Assembly (NCBI RefSeq): GCF_013404075.1
Contig: NZ_JACBJQ010000017.1
Coordinates: forward strand, 1 to 64,000
DNA from: Mycolicibacterium vinylchloridicum
GTDB taxonomy: Bacteria; Actinomycetota; Actinomycetes; Mycobacteriales; Mycobacteriaceae
DNA: 64,000 bases
Reading direction: 5' to 3'
In this document: in pieces, positions 7,947 to 16,688 of the stretch
How the letters are laid out: every line of letters begins with the position of its first letter
Position numbering within the stretch: position 1 is the stretch's first letter
Program-made: the position numbers and the translations under genes
Notes under the pieces: model-generated
Database searches by the model: none
What the model was told of the DNA's origin: nothing
Seen by the model: only the letters and a program-made list of their open reading frames with translations

Positions 7947-9448
7947 TGGCAGGAGTGCCTCGGCGGCACCTCCTGTTGGGGTTGCCCGCGATGGGAGTGG
8001 TCGTGGCGTTCGGACGCCATGAGGTGCATCGCACGGTGGACGTCCGTCACCACGGCGCCACAGGCGACGGTGTCACCGACGATGCGGCCGCGATCCGGCG
8101 CGCCGTCGCTGCGCTGAGACCGAACAGCACGCTGTACTTTCCAACCGGCACATATCGATTCGCCGACCGGCGCAAGAATGCCGATGCCGCGATCGTGATC
8201 GCCGGGCTCAGGGGGATTACCGTCGAGTTCGCCGCCGGTGCCGAGCTGGTGATGGACAACCTCGACCCGGACTCCGGCACGGGCACCGGCCACGGCATCC
8301 TGGTTCACGGGCCGGCCTCGGACGTGAAGCTGCGCAACGTCACCATCCGCTGGTCGCAATCGGCCACCCGGTCGATGGGCGACGGCATCCGCATCGTGGG
8401 CGACCCGTTCTCGCTCGGGTGGAATCACGGACCGGTCAACCGGGTCACGTTGTCGGACTGCTTGATTCACGGTAGCCCGCAGGCTGGCGTGATCATGATC
8501 GGGGTATCCGATATCCGTATCGCCGGGCTGCAGACGGAAGAAACCCGGGCCGACGGCCTGCATTTCAATGCGTGCAGGCGAGCGCGGATCGACAACTACA
8601 CCGCCATCGGCGCCGGCGACGACGGACTCGCACTGGTCACCTACTACGCGCCCGAGAAATCCATTGACCCTGCCGCGCAGACCTTTTCGTTCCCCCATCT
8701 GACCCGGTGGTCCAACGACGAATTCGTCATCACCAACGTCGCCATCAAGGGCGGCCGGGCCAACGGCGTTCGACTGGCCGGTGCCCGCGGGGTGACGCTC
8801 GCGGGCCTTGCGGTCGTCGGAGTCGACGCCGGCGCCGCGGTCATGATCGATTCGGCCGCGCCGGGTAACGACGTCGGATGGCATTACGTGGCGTCGCGCG
8901 GGGTCAAGGTGTCGGACCTGGCCATCGATTCCTGCGAAACCGGCATCCACGTGCTCGCCCGCCCGAGCGACACCCCCGATCCGCGGTTCACCGGGTTCGA
9001 CGTCGCGATAGAGGGGGCGGCGGTCCGCGGCTGTGCCAACTGGTCGGTACGTGCGGAATCGCTGAGCGGCCAGCGTGCCACCGGATTCGACCTGCGGTCC
9101 TGCACTGTCGAGGCGTCGTCATCGATCGGCGGCAACGGTGGTGTGGGACTTGCCAATACCCGATACAGCCGGCTGAATGCGGTATCGATCCAGCACACCG
9201 ATGCGGTGCTGGTGTTCGCGGCCACCGACGTCGGCGATCTCGCCGTCGATCGGCTGGCCGTCACGATCACCGCCGGCGACCCCCCTGACGAGCCGGGGCC
9301 GTGCACGGGCTTCGAGAACTGTGACGGGGTGGTCGACGATCTGCGGATCGCCTGGGACAGTGCGCCGGCCGCGTGGTCGCCGCTGCACCTGGCCGACGAC
9401 GCGTCGGGCGTTGGGCAATCGGCTCGCTTGACGATCCGGACCGGTTAG
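7946..9448 (+). CDS. Exported right-handed beta-helix (pectate-lyase-3/GH28-like) protein
   Basis: A 500-residue protein with a twin-arginine-like leader (PRRHLLLGLPAMGVVVAFG), then the phage-tailspike/pectate-lyase-3 opening motif GATGDGVTDDAAAI at residues 37-50, and many parallel beta-helix rungs. An internal GAGDDG segment resembles the acidic catalytic site of GH28-like enzymes. Proteins of this kind often sit in polysaccharide loci as lyases, hydrolases or epimerases acting on the polymer outside the cell. The ATG at 7946 overlaps the glycosyltransferase stop, so the two are co-translated. Whether it degrades, modifies or only binds the glycan is open. Confidence 0.8.
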   Translation: MAGVPRRHLLLGLPAMGVVVAFGRHEVHRTVDVRHHGATGDGVTDDAAAIRRAVAALRPNSTLYFPTGTYRFADRRKNADAAIVIAGLRGITVEFAAGAELVMDNLDPDSGTGTGHGILVHGPASDVKLRNVTIRWSQSATRSMGDGIRIVGDPFSLGWNHGPVNRVTLSDCLIHGSPQAGVIMIGVSDIRIAGLQTEETRADGLHFNACRRARIDNYTAIGAGDDGLALVTYYAPEKSIDPAAQTFSFPHLTRWSNDEFVITNVAIKGGRANGVRLAGARGVTLAGLAVVGVDAGAAVMIDSAAPGNDVGWHYVASRGVKVSDLAIDSCETGIHVLARPSDTPDPRFTGFDVAIEGAAVRGCANWSVRAESLSGQRATGFDLRSCTVEASSSIGGNGGVGLANTRYSRLNAVSIQHTDAVLVFAATDVGDLAVDRLAVTITAGDPPDEPGPCTGFENCDGVVDDLRIAWDSAPAAWSPLHLADDASGVGQSARLTIRTG

Positions 9449-9453
9449 GGCGC

Positions 9454-10794
9454 TTACGCTTTCGGCCTGTCGTGCCGCTTGGTCATGGCCACGGTCAGCA
9501 CCGAGCAACCCACCGTCAGCAGCATCAAGAAGATGACGATCCCGTAGGTCAGGATCTGGATCCGCCAGATCTCGGAGAAGCAATACGAGATCACGCCCCC
9601 GGAGCCGGCGATCACCGGGCCGTACCGGATCAGCCGGGCGAATAGGAAGCCGGCGAACCCGTAGATGAGAAATGTGTAGAACCAGCCCCACATCCCGAAA
9701 TCGGCGTAGGTGTCGGCGAATACCGAGTTGGTGAAGAAGTTCGGTTCGAAGTGCACCGCGTAGTGGTACTCGTTCGCGTCCTTCCAGCTGTTGTCCTTGG
9801 TGATCTTCTTGAACTGCAGGAAGGTCGGCTTGATCGCGTCCGACGAGGTGATCGGATCGCCCGGGTTCTGCCAATCGCTGTCCATGATCGCGGTGGACAC
9901 ACCCAGCGAAACCTGAGCGGGCACAGTCAGATAGGCACCCATCTGGTAGAGGTTCATGACCAGCGGATTGGTGACGCCGGCCTCGCGGTAGTAGTTGGCG
10001 TTGCGGAAGTAGTTCATGGCGGTCAGGAGTCCGACTCCGATGACAAGGATGCCGACGACGACGCCGATCCGCTTGGCCGCGTTACCTGCACCGCGTACCG
10101 GTACCGGACGACTGCGCGCCCAGATCGCCAGGTAGACGAACCCGGCCATCAGTAGTGACAGACGGGAGGAGATCATCGCGCTGGTGAGTAGCAGACCCAC
10201 CGCGATCAGCATGTACAGGAACGGAATGACTTTCTGGCGCCACAGGTAGATGCCGATCGGCGCGGCCAGGATGGTGGCGAAGCGCAGGGTTTGTCCGCCG
10301 GCCGTCTGGGACATCGCATTCGAGACGTCGTTTCCGGATTGGCTGGCCAGCGACGCCACGATCGAAGCAGGCCCGCCCACTTGGTAGATGGTGTACAGGA
10401 TGCCCAGTGCCGCGACCGCGGTGACCAAGACGAAGTAGCGACGCTCCATCTGCGGCGTTGCGAGGTCGAGCCAGCCGGCGGCTCGTGATCGCCCGCTCGC
10501 GGAGCCGAGCCGCCAGCCGAGCATCGAGATCGAAATGACGGCCGCCCACCACAGCAGAAGGAGCGTGACGCCACCCGGGGTGGCGCGGGCCGGGACGGCG
10601 AAGCCGAGCAGTTTGTCCCAAGACGCCGGTCCGGAATGGACGTGCCGCCAGCCCAGTGCGATCGTCCAACCCAGCAAGCCCGCGAGGAAGGGGGCAAGCG
10701 CGAAAAATGCCGGGTTGAACCACCATCGGCGTACGACGGCGGCATAGGCGTCCAATCCGCCTGCGGACGGAGCTGGCAATGTGGTGTCGATCAT
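9454..10794 (-). CDS. Wzy-like oligosaccharide repeat-unit polymerase
   Basis: A 446-residue membrane protein with about ten to twelve predicted helices, starting with FNPAFFALAPFLAGLLGWTI, and a long extracytoplasmic loop in the C-terminal half (NYFRNANYYREAG and the following ~120 residues). This is the usual Wzy/O-antigen-polymerase layout, a family recognised by topology more than by sequence. Its start overlaps the stop of the Wzx-like gene by 4 bp (ATGA), and it closes the - strand operon. The assignment rests on topology plus its flippase, Wzz-like and glycosyltransferase neighbours. Confidence 0.75.
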   Translation of the reverse strand: MIDTTLPAPSAGGLDAYAAVVRRWWFNPAFFALAPFLAGLLGWTIALGWRHVHSGPASWDKLLGFAVPARATPGGVTLLLLWWAAVISISMLGWRLGSASGRSRAAGWLDLATPQMERRYFVLVTAVAALGILYTIYQVGGPASIVASLASQSGNDVSNAMSQTAGGQTLRFATILAAPIGIYLWRQKVIPFLYMLIAVGLLLTSAMISSRLSLLMAGFVYLAIWARSRPVPVRGAGNAAKRIGVVVGILVIGVGLLTAMNYFRNANYYREAGVTNPLVMNLYQMGAYLTVPAQVSLGVSTAIMDSDWQNPGDPITSSDAIKPTFLQFKKITKDNSWKDANEYHYAVHFEPNFFTNSVFADTYADFGMWGWFYTFLIYGFAGFLFARLIRYGPVIAGSGGVISYCFSEIWRIQILTYGIVIFLMLLTVGCSVLTVAMTKRHDRPKA

Positions 10795-11945
10795 CGGGGC
10801 TGCGGCCGTCGAAGGCGGACCTGGTATTCGGGTGCACCGCGCACTGCGGCCCAGTGATAGACCACGGCTGTCGCCATCTCGGCGATGGCGAAGCCGAGGA
10901 AGATCGCGGTGTTCGACCGCCAGATGAGCACGGCCGCAAGCCCGATGATCAGGTAGATCACGGTGCTGGTCGCCCGGATCCAGAAGACCAGGGCCGTCTC
11001 ACCCGCCTTGCGCAGCGCGGCGAACGGCACGGTCGACAGGAGCATAAAGCCCTTCCACACGCACGCCAGAAGCAGCGCCACCGCACCCACGTTGGCCCAC
11101 GCCGACCCGAAAACCAACTGGCCGAGGCCCGAGAACGCGACCGCGAGGACGGCGGCCAGACCGGCTGAGAAGATGACAGCGACGATCGCCACCTCACCCT
11201 TGTGCCCGTGCGCCAGCAGGCGGTAGCGACCGTAAGCCAGGATCGGCTCCAGGGCGCCGGACATGGTCGAGATGACCCGAAATGCCACGGAGGCAGCAGG
11301 TCCCAGCAGAACCAGCACGATCGAGGTGATGGCCGGCTGAACCGCGCCGACCACAGCGGTTTCGCCGGTGACCCAGCTCGCCCGGCGGACATCGGACGGT
11401 AGCATCAGGCCCCGCAGCGCGGTGCGAGGCCAATACCGGATGAGGATGGCGGCCACCGCACCCGATGCCAGCACCCGCACACAATTGTCGTTGTGGATGT
11501 GGGCCAGGTAGAGAGCGGCCACGCTGGCCACGCCCAGCAGCCCCGCCGAGAGCGCCTCCGTCTGCCAGCGGCCGGTGACCACGCCGATGGACCGAGACAT
11601 CAGCAGGCCCGTCATGATTCCGATCGCGCTGAACATCAGCACTGCGGAATTGGCGACGGGTGGTCCGATGATCAGCAAGGCGCCCGACACCAGAGTCAGC
11701 ACCGCCGTCCAGTTGGGCAGGCACAGGTCGTGGTCTGCGTCGGGGGTGGCGAGCCGGCCTTCCACGATGAACGCGTTGAACAGTTGGGCCACATAGACTC
11801 CGACCGCCAGCGCCAGCGCGAGGAAGCCCTGGTTCTCGATCGGTGCCACCCGCGCATAGACCGCGATGAACATCGCGGGAAACACATTGAGGGCCAGACC
11901 CGCCATGACCTGGACGACGGCCTGGACGTGTTTGCGACTGACCAT
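10791..11945 (-). CDS. Wzx-like polysaccharide flippase (MOP superfamily)
   Basis: A 384-residue polytopic membrane protein that opens with SRKHVQAVVQVMAGLALNVFP, typical of the first helix of Wzx/PST-type flippases. Its repeated helices carry few charges. It would move an undecaprenyl- or decaprenyl-linked repeat unit across the plasma membrane. The length is slightly below the usual 400-480 residues, so it may have fewer helices or be a divergent member. The start is the ATG at 11945, 7 bp after the upstream glycosyltransferase stop. It is coupled to the Wzy-like gene downstream. Confidence 0.75.
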   Translation of the reverse strand: MVSRKHVQAVVQVMAGLALNVFPAMFIAVYARVAPIENQGFLALALAVGVYVAQLFNAFIVEGRLATPDADHDLCLPNWTAVLTLVSGALLIIGPPVANSAVLMFSAIGIMTGLLMSRSIGVVTGRWQTEALSAGLLGVASVAALYLAHIHNDNCVRVLASGAVAAILIRYWPRTALRGLMLPSDVRRASWVTGETAVVGAVQPAITSIVLVLLGPAASVAFRVISTMSGALEPILAYGRYRLLAHGHKGEVAIVAVIFSAGLAAVLAVAFSGLGQLVFGSAWANVGAVALLLACVWKGFMLLSTVPFAALRKAGETALVFWIRATSTVIYLIIGLAAVLIWRSNTAIFLGFAIAEMATAVVYHWAAVRGAPEYQVRLRRPQPR

Positions 11946-11952
11946 AGAGGTG

Positions 11953-13101
11953 TCAGCTTCCCCGATGGGCAGCCAGGGTCTGCTCGACCACCTCGCGCAT
12001 CCTGCGCCGGAACTCGGCCCGCGAGAACTCCTCGGCATGCCGCCGGATGTGCGCCGAATCGAAGGAACCGCGATCGAATTCGGCAAGGGCTGTGGCGAAC
12101 GCGCTGATGATCGACGCGTCGTCGTCACCGTCGACCAACACTCCGGTCTCACCATCGACGACGCTGTCGCAGACACCGCCGACGCCGAGTGCCACAACCG
12201 GCGTGCCGCAGGCCATCGCCTCGACGGGAACGATGCCGAAATCCTCTTCACCGGGAAGTAGGCACGCCAGGGCCCGCCTCTGCAGGCTACGCAGATCATC
12301 GTCGGATACTCGGCCCAAGAACGTGATCGGCGCGTTGCCCGCAAGTCGTTTGTAGTCGTCGATCTTCCGGCCCCCGCCGGCGACCACCAACTTCACCTTG
12401 GCGGCCTTCGCGGCTTCGATGGCGATGTCCGGGCGCTTGTACGGCACGAGCCGGCCGGCCAGCAGGAAGAAGTCGCCGACCGGCTCGCCGGGATCGGGGG
12501 TGTAGAACTCGGTGTCGACCGGGGGGTGCACGACCAACGCGTCGCGCGACCAGTGTTCGGCGACCCGTCGGGCGACCGCACTGCTATTGGCTACGATCGT
12601 GGTGAGTTTGCCGCACGACTGCAGTTCGTTCTTGATCGCCAGTCGCGACAGCACGTCCAGCGCGGCCTTGCCGGCGAACGAATCAGCTTCGGATTCGCGC
12701 ATTTTCGCATCCCAGGCCCATCGGGCCGGGGAGTGCACGTAGGCGATCGTCGCTCGGCTGCCCGCAGCTTGGGCGGCCGCGATCGCGAATGCGTGATGGC
12801 TGATCACCACCGCGTCCGCCGACCCGAAGTCACGGTGGCGCAGCCATCCCGGCGCCAGCGGGAGCAGTGGTGCGTAGCTGCGGTGCGCCATCATGCCGTA
12901 GGCGGTCGTCAGCCAGCCGGTCTCGACCCGGGCGGAGAAGCTGGCGCGGGTACGCCGGTCCACGATCGGGATGTGTACTGGCGCGCTGGGCCATTCGTAG
13001 GCCAGCTGTTCGGTGACCAATTCGGATCCCGCGATCTCGGTGAGCCGTTCGTGCACGATCGCGACCTGCCGGGCAGCGGTCCGCTTGTCAGGCTCAGTCA
13101 T
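11953..13101 (-). CDS. GT4-family glycosyltransferase
   Basis: A 382-residue GT-B enzyme with an N-terminal acceptor domain (VAIVHERLTEIAGSELV) and a C-terminal nucleotide-sugar domain (FLLAGRLVPYKRPDIAIEA). The E-x7-E motif lies in EEDFGIVPVEAMACGTP, residues 285-298. It resembles enzymes of exopolysaccharide loci and WbaZ-type mannosyltransferases. The ATG at 13101 overlaps, within ATGA, the TGA that ends the upstream Wzz/kinase-like frame once the amber codon of that frame is ignored. This preserved coupling shows that the interrupted frame was once full length. Confidence 0.86.
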   Translation of the reverse strand: MTEPDKRTAARQVAIVHERLTEIAGSELVTEQLAYEWPSAPVHIPIVDRRTRASFSARVETGWLTTAYGMMAHRSYAPLLPLAPGWLRHRDFGSADAVVISHHAFAIAAAQAAGSRATIAYVHSPARWAWDAKMRESEADSFAGKAALDVLSRLAIKNELQSCGKLTTIVANSSAVARRVAEHWSRDALVVHPPVDTEFYTPDPGEPVGDFFLLAGRLVPYKRPDIAIEAAKAAKVKLVVAGGGRKIDDYKRLAGNAPITFLGRVSDDDLRSLQRRALACLLPGEEDFGIVPVEAMACGTPVVALGVGGVCDSVVDGETGVLVDGDDDASIISAFATALAEFDRGSFDSAHIRRHAEEFSRAEFRRRMREVVEQTLAAHRGS

Positions 13102-13436
13102 GATGACCCCCGGCGTCGGCCACCTGACGTGGCTCGGCTGGCGAACCACGACGGCCACCATGGCTGGTAGGTCACCGCGGCGACGCGGCGGGCGCTACTG
13201 GAATCCGTTGCCGCGCAGACTGTCCGGACCTGCGCCATGGTGTCGGCTTCCAGCCGGGCCACCAGCACGATCGTCGTCGCCCGTTCGACAGCGGCCGGGA
13301 TCAGCGCAGAACCCCCGACGACGCCGGCGTCGATGATCAGCGTCTGCCGGCCGTCCGTCTGGGCCGGGTCGGGGATGTCGGTCTGCCGGGGATCGAGGGA
13401 GACGACCTGTACCGAACCCTCTTCTGCGGCTGCGGT
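13098..13436 (-). pseudogene. Severed C-terminal half of the Wzz/kinase-like protein, beyond an amber codon
   Basis: Directly after the TAG at 13437-13439 the same frame stays open for 112 codons to a TGA at 13098-13100. It reads as a P-loop-type fold: a VQVVSLD strand, a Walker-B-like TLIIDAG, then TTIVLVARLEADT and RRVAAVTYQPWW. This is the order expected in the cytoplasmic domain of a Wzc/CpsD-like protein. I see no good internal start with a ribosome site, so it is probably not made unless the amber is suppressed or is a sequence error. A CAG-to-TAG change would be enough to create the stop. Confidence 0.7.
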
Positions 13437-14408
13437 CTAAAGCAGTGACGACACGGCACCGGCACCAGAGGTGGGCGACGCGCCGATGACGAGGATGGTC
13501 TGCGTCGGCCCGGCCGAGAAGCACTGCGCGTACAGCGTTCGGGCCAGTCGGGCCTTCCGCTCTCGCACCGAAAGCCGCGGTGGCGGTTCGCGCAGTTCCA
13601 CCACCGGAATCAGTACGGTGTCAACGATGTCGGTCAAATTCGTGACCGACCACAGCCTCGCGGATCGGCGGCGGCGGGCGATCAGGGCGAGCGGCAACGC
13701 AGAACCGCCGAGAAACGCGCCAATCGCCGCGCCCAGCAAGCCCGGATGTGCGCTGTTGGTGTCGGCCGTCGGCGGCTGCACGATCGGAACGATGCTCGAT
13801 TGACCGGCCAGCAACACGACACTTTCCCGCAGCCGCTGGATCTGTTCGAGCCGCGGCGGGTCGTTGGCGCTGATCTGCTCCCACTGGGACAAGGTCGGAA
13901 GCAGAGTGCGCAGCTCTTGGTCGGCCCGCGCCGCCAACTGCTGGCTGTAGAGGTCGATGGCGGTCTGCACGGTACGGATCGCGGCTTCACTGCTCGATGC
14001 CGTGGTGCTGATGGTGATCACCGACGATCGCCCGTTCTGATCCACGGTCAGTTCAGCGGGGCGGGTCTTTCCGGTTTTTTCGCCCACCGCCTGGGCGAAC
14101 GCGTCACCGGACAGGTACGCGACCTCGCCGGCGACATAGCGGTCGAGGTTGTCCTGGGTGTTCGGTGTGGTCTGGGCCGCGCCGCCGGCGATCGCGCTCA
14201 GATCGGCGGGTTGAACGATCCGGATGAGCGCTGTGGCAGTGGTCTTGAAGCTCAAGAATGTCAGCGCCAAGCCACCGACGATCGCTCCGATGACGATGCC
14301 GATGGCAGCCGCGGTGAGGAGCCGTGCAATCCACGAGCGGCGCTCGAGGGGTGACGGTGCGCTCGGTGCCGATGCCGCCGGGCGAGGGATGCTGGCGGGC
14401 ACGGTCAC
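13437..14408 (-). CDS. Wzz-like chain-length determinant, truncated by an in-frame amber codon
   Basis: A 323-residue product: a proline/alanine-rich N-terminus, a first membrane helix (LLTAAAIGIVIGAIVGGLALTF cut at about residues 31-52), an extracytoplasmic Wzz domain with coiled-coil-prone segments, a second helix (GLLGAAIGAFLGGSALPLALI, about 224-244) and the start of a cytoplasmic domain. It stops at TAG just after a degenerate Walker A (GASPTSGAGAVSS), which lacks the usual lysine. It may still work as a CpsC-like copolymerase without its pseudo-kinase domain. It is the first gene of the - strand operon; the ATG is at 14408. Confidence 0.78.
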   Translation of the reverse strand: MTVPASIPRPAASAPSAPSPLERRSWIARLLTAAAIGIVIGAIVGGLALTFLSFKTTATALIRIVQPADLSAIAGGAAQTTPNTQDNLDRYVAGEVAYLSGDAFAQAVGEKTGKTRPAELTVDQNGRSSVITISTTASSSEAAIRTVQTAIDLYSQQLAARADQELRTLLPTLSQWEQISANDPPRLEQIQRLRESVVLLAGQSSIVPIVQPPTADTNSAHPGLLGAAIGAFLGGSALPLALIARRRRSARLWSVTNLTDIVDTVLIPVVELREPPPRLSVRERKARLARTLYAQCFSAGPTQTILVIGASPTSGAGAVSSLL

Positions 14409-14720
14409 GGTGCTTCGTCCTCAATTCGCAATGCGATCCATCCATGTCGTCCCGTAGACGCGCTTATCGAGCGCGATGGGGTTACCCATCGATCTTCTCG
14501 ACTCGCACATTTGTACTTTTGATGACTCCCACTTTGCACCGCCGACGCCGATTCGCTGCGGAAATGTGCTCGAAAAGTTTGCATCGACGGCGAGTTCGGT
14601 CCTCGGATAACGCATCGGCGTGATCTTGCGGCGGTATCGTCCAACCCACGAATCGGTCGAAACGTCACGACGAAAGTGGAGTTGCGTGGAGCTGCGAGCC
14701 TGCCTCCGGCGAGGCTGCTG
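14409..14720. other. AT-richer divergent promoter region
   Basis: This 312-bp gap separates the - strand polysaccharide operon from the BcsB-like gene. It is visibly richer in A and T than its surroundings, especially at 14500-14600, and must hold both promoters. I could not pick out a convincing operator. A frame open across part of it has no protein-like pattern. An alternative GTG start for the BcsB-like gene lies at 14676. Confidence 0.45.
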
Positions 14721-16688
14721 ATGCGTCGGTGGTTGATGACACTTCTGGGAACGTGGCTGCTGGTCGCGCCGACGGGATCGGCGCTGCTTATCGAACCACC
14801 CTCCGCGCGTGCGGATCCCGACGTCACTGTCGTCGCGGCGGCAACCGATTTGACGCTTAGCTGGGCCCAGCTCGGATTGCCGAGGGGCGTCGATTTCCCG
14901 ACCACCAACGTCAATCAGGACTTTGCTGTTCCACTTCCGACCGGATTTCGCCCCACCCGGTTACGCGGCCTCGTTCACGCTCCGGTGAACATTGCCGGGG
15001 GCTACCTCGAAATCGATGACGACCGAGGCACTTTTCTCGCCGCAGTGAATTTGCCGACCGCCCAAACGGCAGATCAAGTCGTGCTGCCCTTCGACGTCGA
15101 TATCGCCGCCGCCCATGTCGGGGACGCGACCTTCGGTCTGTCGTTCACGGTGCGGCAGGTCAATCCCGAAACCCAGAACTGCGGCCCGCAGCAGACGCTG
15201 AACATCACCGACCTCGCGACCGTCTTCACCGGGGCGGAACCGGCGCCCACCTCGATCGCGACGTTCTTTCCCGCGGTTCTTCAGCGGGTCGTGCTGTACG
15301 CGCCGGCCGATGCCGATCGGTCCGAGCAGCAGGCGGTGCTGACCCTGGCGTCGACATTGGCCCGGGCTTACCGGCCTCAGACGATCGCGATCACCGTCGC
15401 CGAGCAGCCTCGGGGTGCCACGCCGCCGCCCGCCGGACCGATGGCCCGCGCAGTTCTGGTCGAACGCGGTACTGCCGCACTCGACATCGTCGGTGCTGGG
15501 ACACCGGAAGCCTTTCTTCGGGTTTCGGGCCGCGACGACCAGTTGACGGCCCAGGTGTCGCTGCTGATCAACCAGGTTCAAGACCTGGCACAGACGCCCC
15601 AGGCTCGCGTCGACCAAGCCGGGTCGCGCAAGGCCGGCTCCACCGACAGCGCGACGTTCGGGCAGTTGCAGATGACCGGGAATGTCGACGTCCTGCGGAC
15701 GGCCACCCTGACCGTCGGCGCCGATCGTGCTGCGCTCAGCGACGGCCGGATCGACAGCGTCCGGGTGCATCTGCTCGCCGACTACACGCCGGTGCCCAAG
15801 GAGGACAGCGCGACAGTGATGGTGCGGGCGGGCAATACCGTGGTGTTCAATTCGGCGCTCAATGACAGCGGGCGGTTGGACGCCACCTTCGATCTGCCCG
15901 GTCAAGCGCTCACCGAGCGGATCGTTCTGAACTTCGCGCTGACATACACCCCGCGGATGATCTGCTCGCCGATGATCGCGCCGATCACCTTCCAACTCGA
16001 CCCGCGATCAACGGTGTCGCCGCATCGCGGTGGGCACGCAACGGGCGGATTTCGTTCGCTGCCTTCGGAATTCAGCCCCAACTTCCTGGTGGCGCTCGAC
16101 GGGAGCGGCCCGGGTCAACTCGGCTATGCCACCCGGCTCGTCGTCGACATGGCCAGGACCACCAGCGCGGATCTGACGCCGCGAGTGGTCGACCTCAAAT
16201 CGGCGGCCGAGTCGAAGGTCGGCGCACTGATCGTGGCCAACTCGACCACCCTCGAGCAGACGACGCTGAACCCGCCGATCACCGGTGATCAATCCTCGGT
16301 CAGTCTCGATCTGCCCACCGTGCTGCGGGCCGATGTCGGTTCGGGCCTCGGTTCTATCCAGGCCTTCGCCGACGCGCCGCGGGACCGGACCGTCGTCCTC
16401 GTCACGACCACCGCGAACTGGTCGCTTGTCGATCCGCTGTTCGGCTACATCGAGCAGCTACCCGACGGTTGGTCGCAACTGACCGGGGATGTGCTGGCCG
16501 CAGGGGCACAGGGGGTTCCAGCGGGGGTGTCGATACGCGATACCAGAGTCGCCACCGCGCCTGCCCAGAGCTCGTCGGCGCTGCCCGTCGGCACGGTGTT
16601 GGGGTTGCTCGGGGCCTTCGCACTCGGTATCGCGGTGGCGTGGTTGTGGCTGCGGCTGATCAGGCGGGGACCGCGGAGACCGGCATGA
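14721..16688 (+). CDS. BcsB-like exported membrane-anchored protein
   Basis: A 655-residue protein with a signal peptide (MRRWLMTLLGTWLLVAPTG, cleavage near ARA-DP). A large beta-rich extracytoplasmic region shows two jelly-roll-like repeats, including FDVDIAAAHVGDATFGLSFTV and VVFNSALNDSGRLDATFDLP. The protein ends with one membrane helix (VGTVLGLLGAFALGIAVAWLW) and an arginine-rich tail. This is the layout of BcsB, which helps the glucan leave the BcsA synthase. No BcsA-like GT2 is in the window, so the partner is unknown. I chose the ATG at 14721 because it opens a normal signal peptide; a GTG at 14676 is possible. It is divergent from the Wzz-Wzx-Wzy operon. Confidence 0.75.
   Translation: MRRWLMTLLGTWLLVAPTGSALLIEPPSARADPDVTVVAAATDLTLSWAQLGLPRGVDFPTTNVNQDFAVPLPTGFRPTRLRGLVHAPVNIAGGYLEIDDDRGTFLAAVNLPTAQTADQVVLPFDVDIAAAHVGDATFGLSFTVRQVNPETQNCGPQQTLNITDLATVFTGAEPAPTSIATFFPAVLQRVVLYAPADADRSEQQAVLTLASTLARAYRPQTIAITVAEQPRGATPPPAGPMARAVLVERGTAALDIVGAGTPEAFLRVSGRDDQLTAQVSLLINQVQDLAQTPQARVDQAGSRKAGSTDSATFGQLQMTGNVDVLRTATLTVGADRAALSDGRIDSVRVHLLADYTPVPKEDSATVMVRAGNTVVFNSALNDSGRLDATFDLPGQALTERIVLNFALTYTPRMICSPMIAPITFQLDPRSTVSPHRGGHATGGFRSLPSEFSPNFLVALDGSGPGQLGYATRLVVDMARTTSADLTPRVVDLKSAAESKVGALIVANSTTLEQTTLNPPITGDQSSVSLDLPTVLRADVGSGLGSIQAFADAPRDRTVVLVTTTANWSLVDPLFGYIEQLPDGWSQLTGDVLAAGAQGVPAGVSIRDTRVATAPAQSSSALPVGTVLGLLGAFALGIAVAWLWLRLIRRGPRRPA

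Noticed and set aside
13437..13439. Programmed amber read-through (pyrrolysine or similar)
   Set aside because: Mycobacteria are not known to decode TAG as an amino acid and no supporting element is visible; a mutation or error is simpler.
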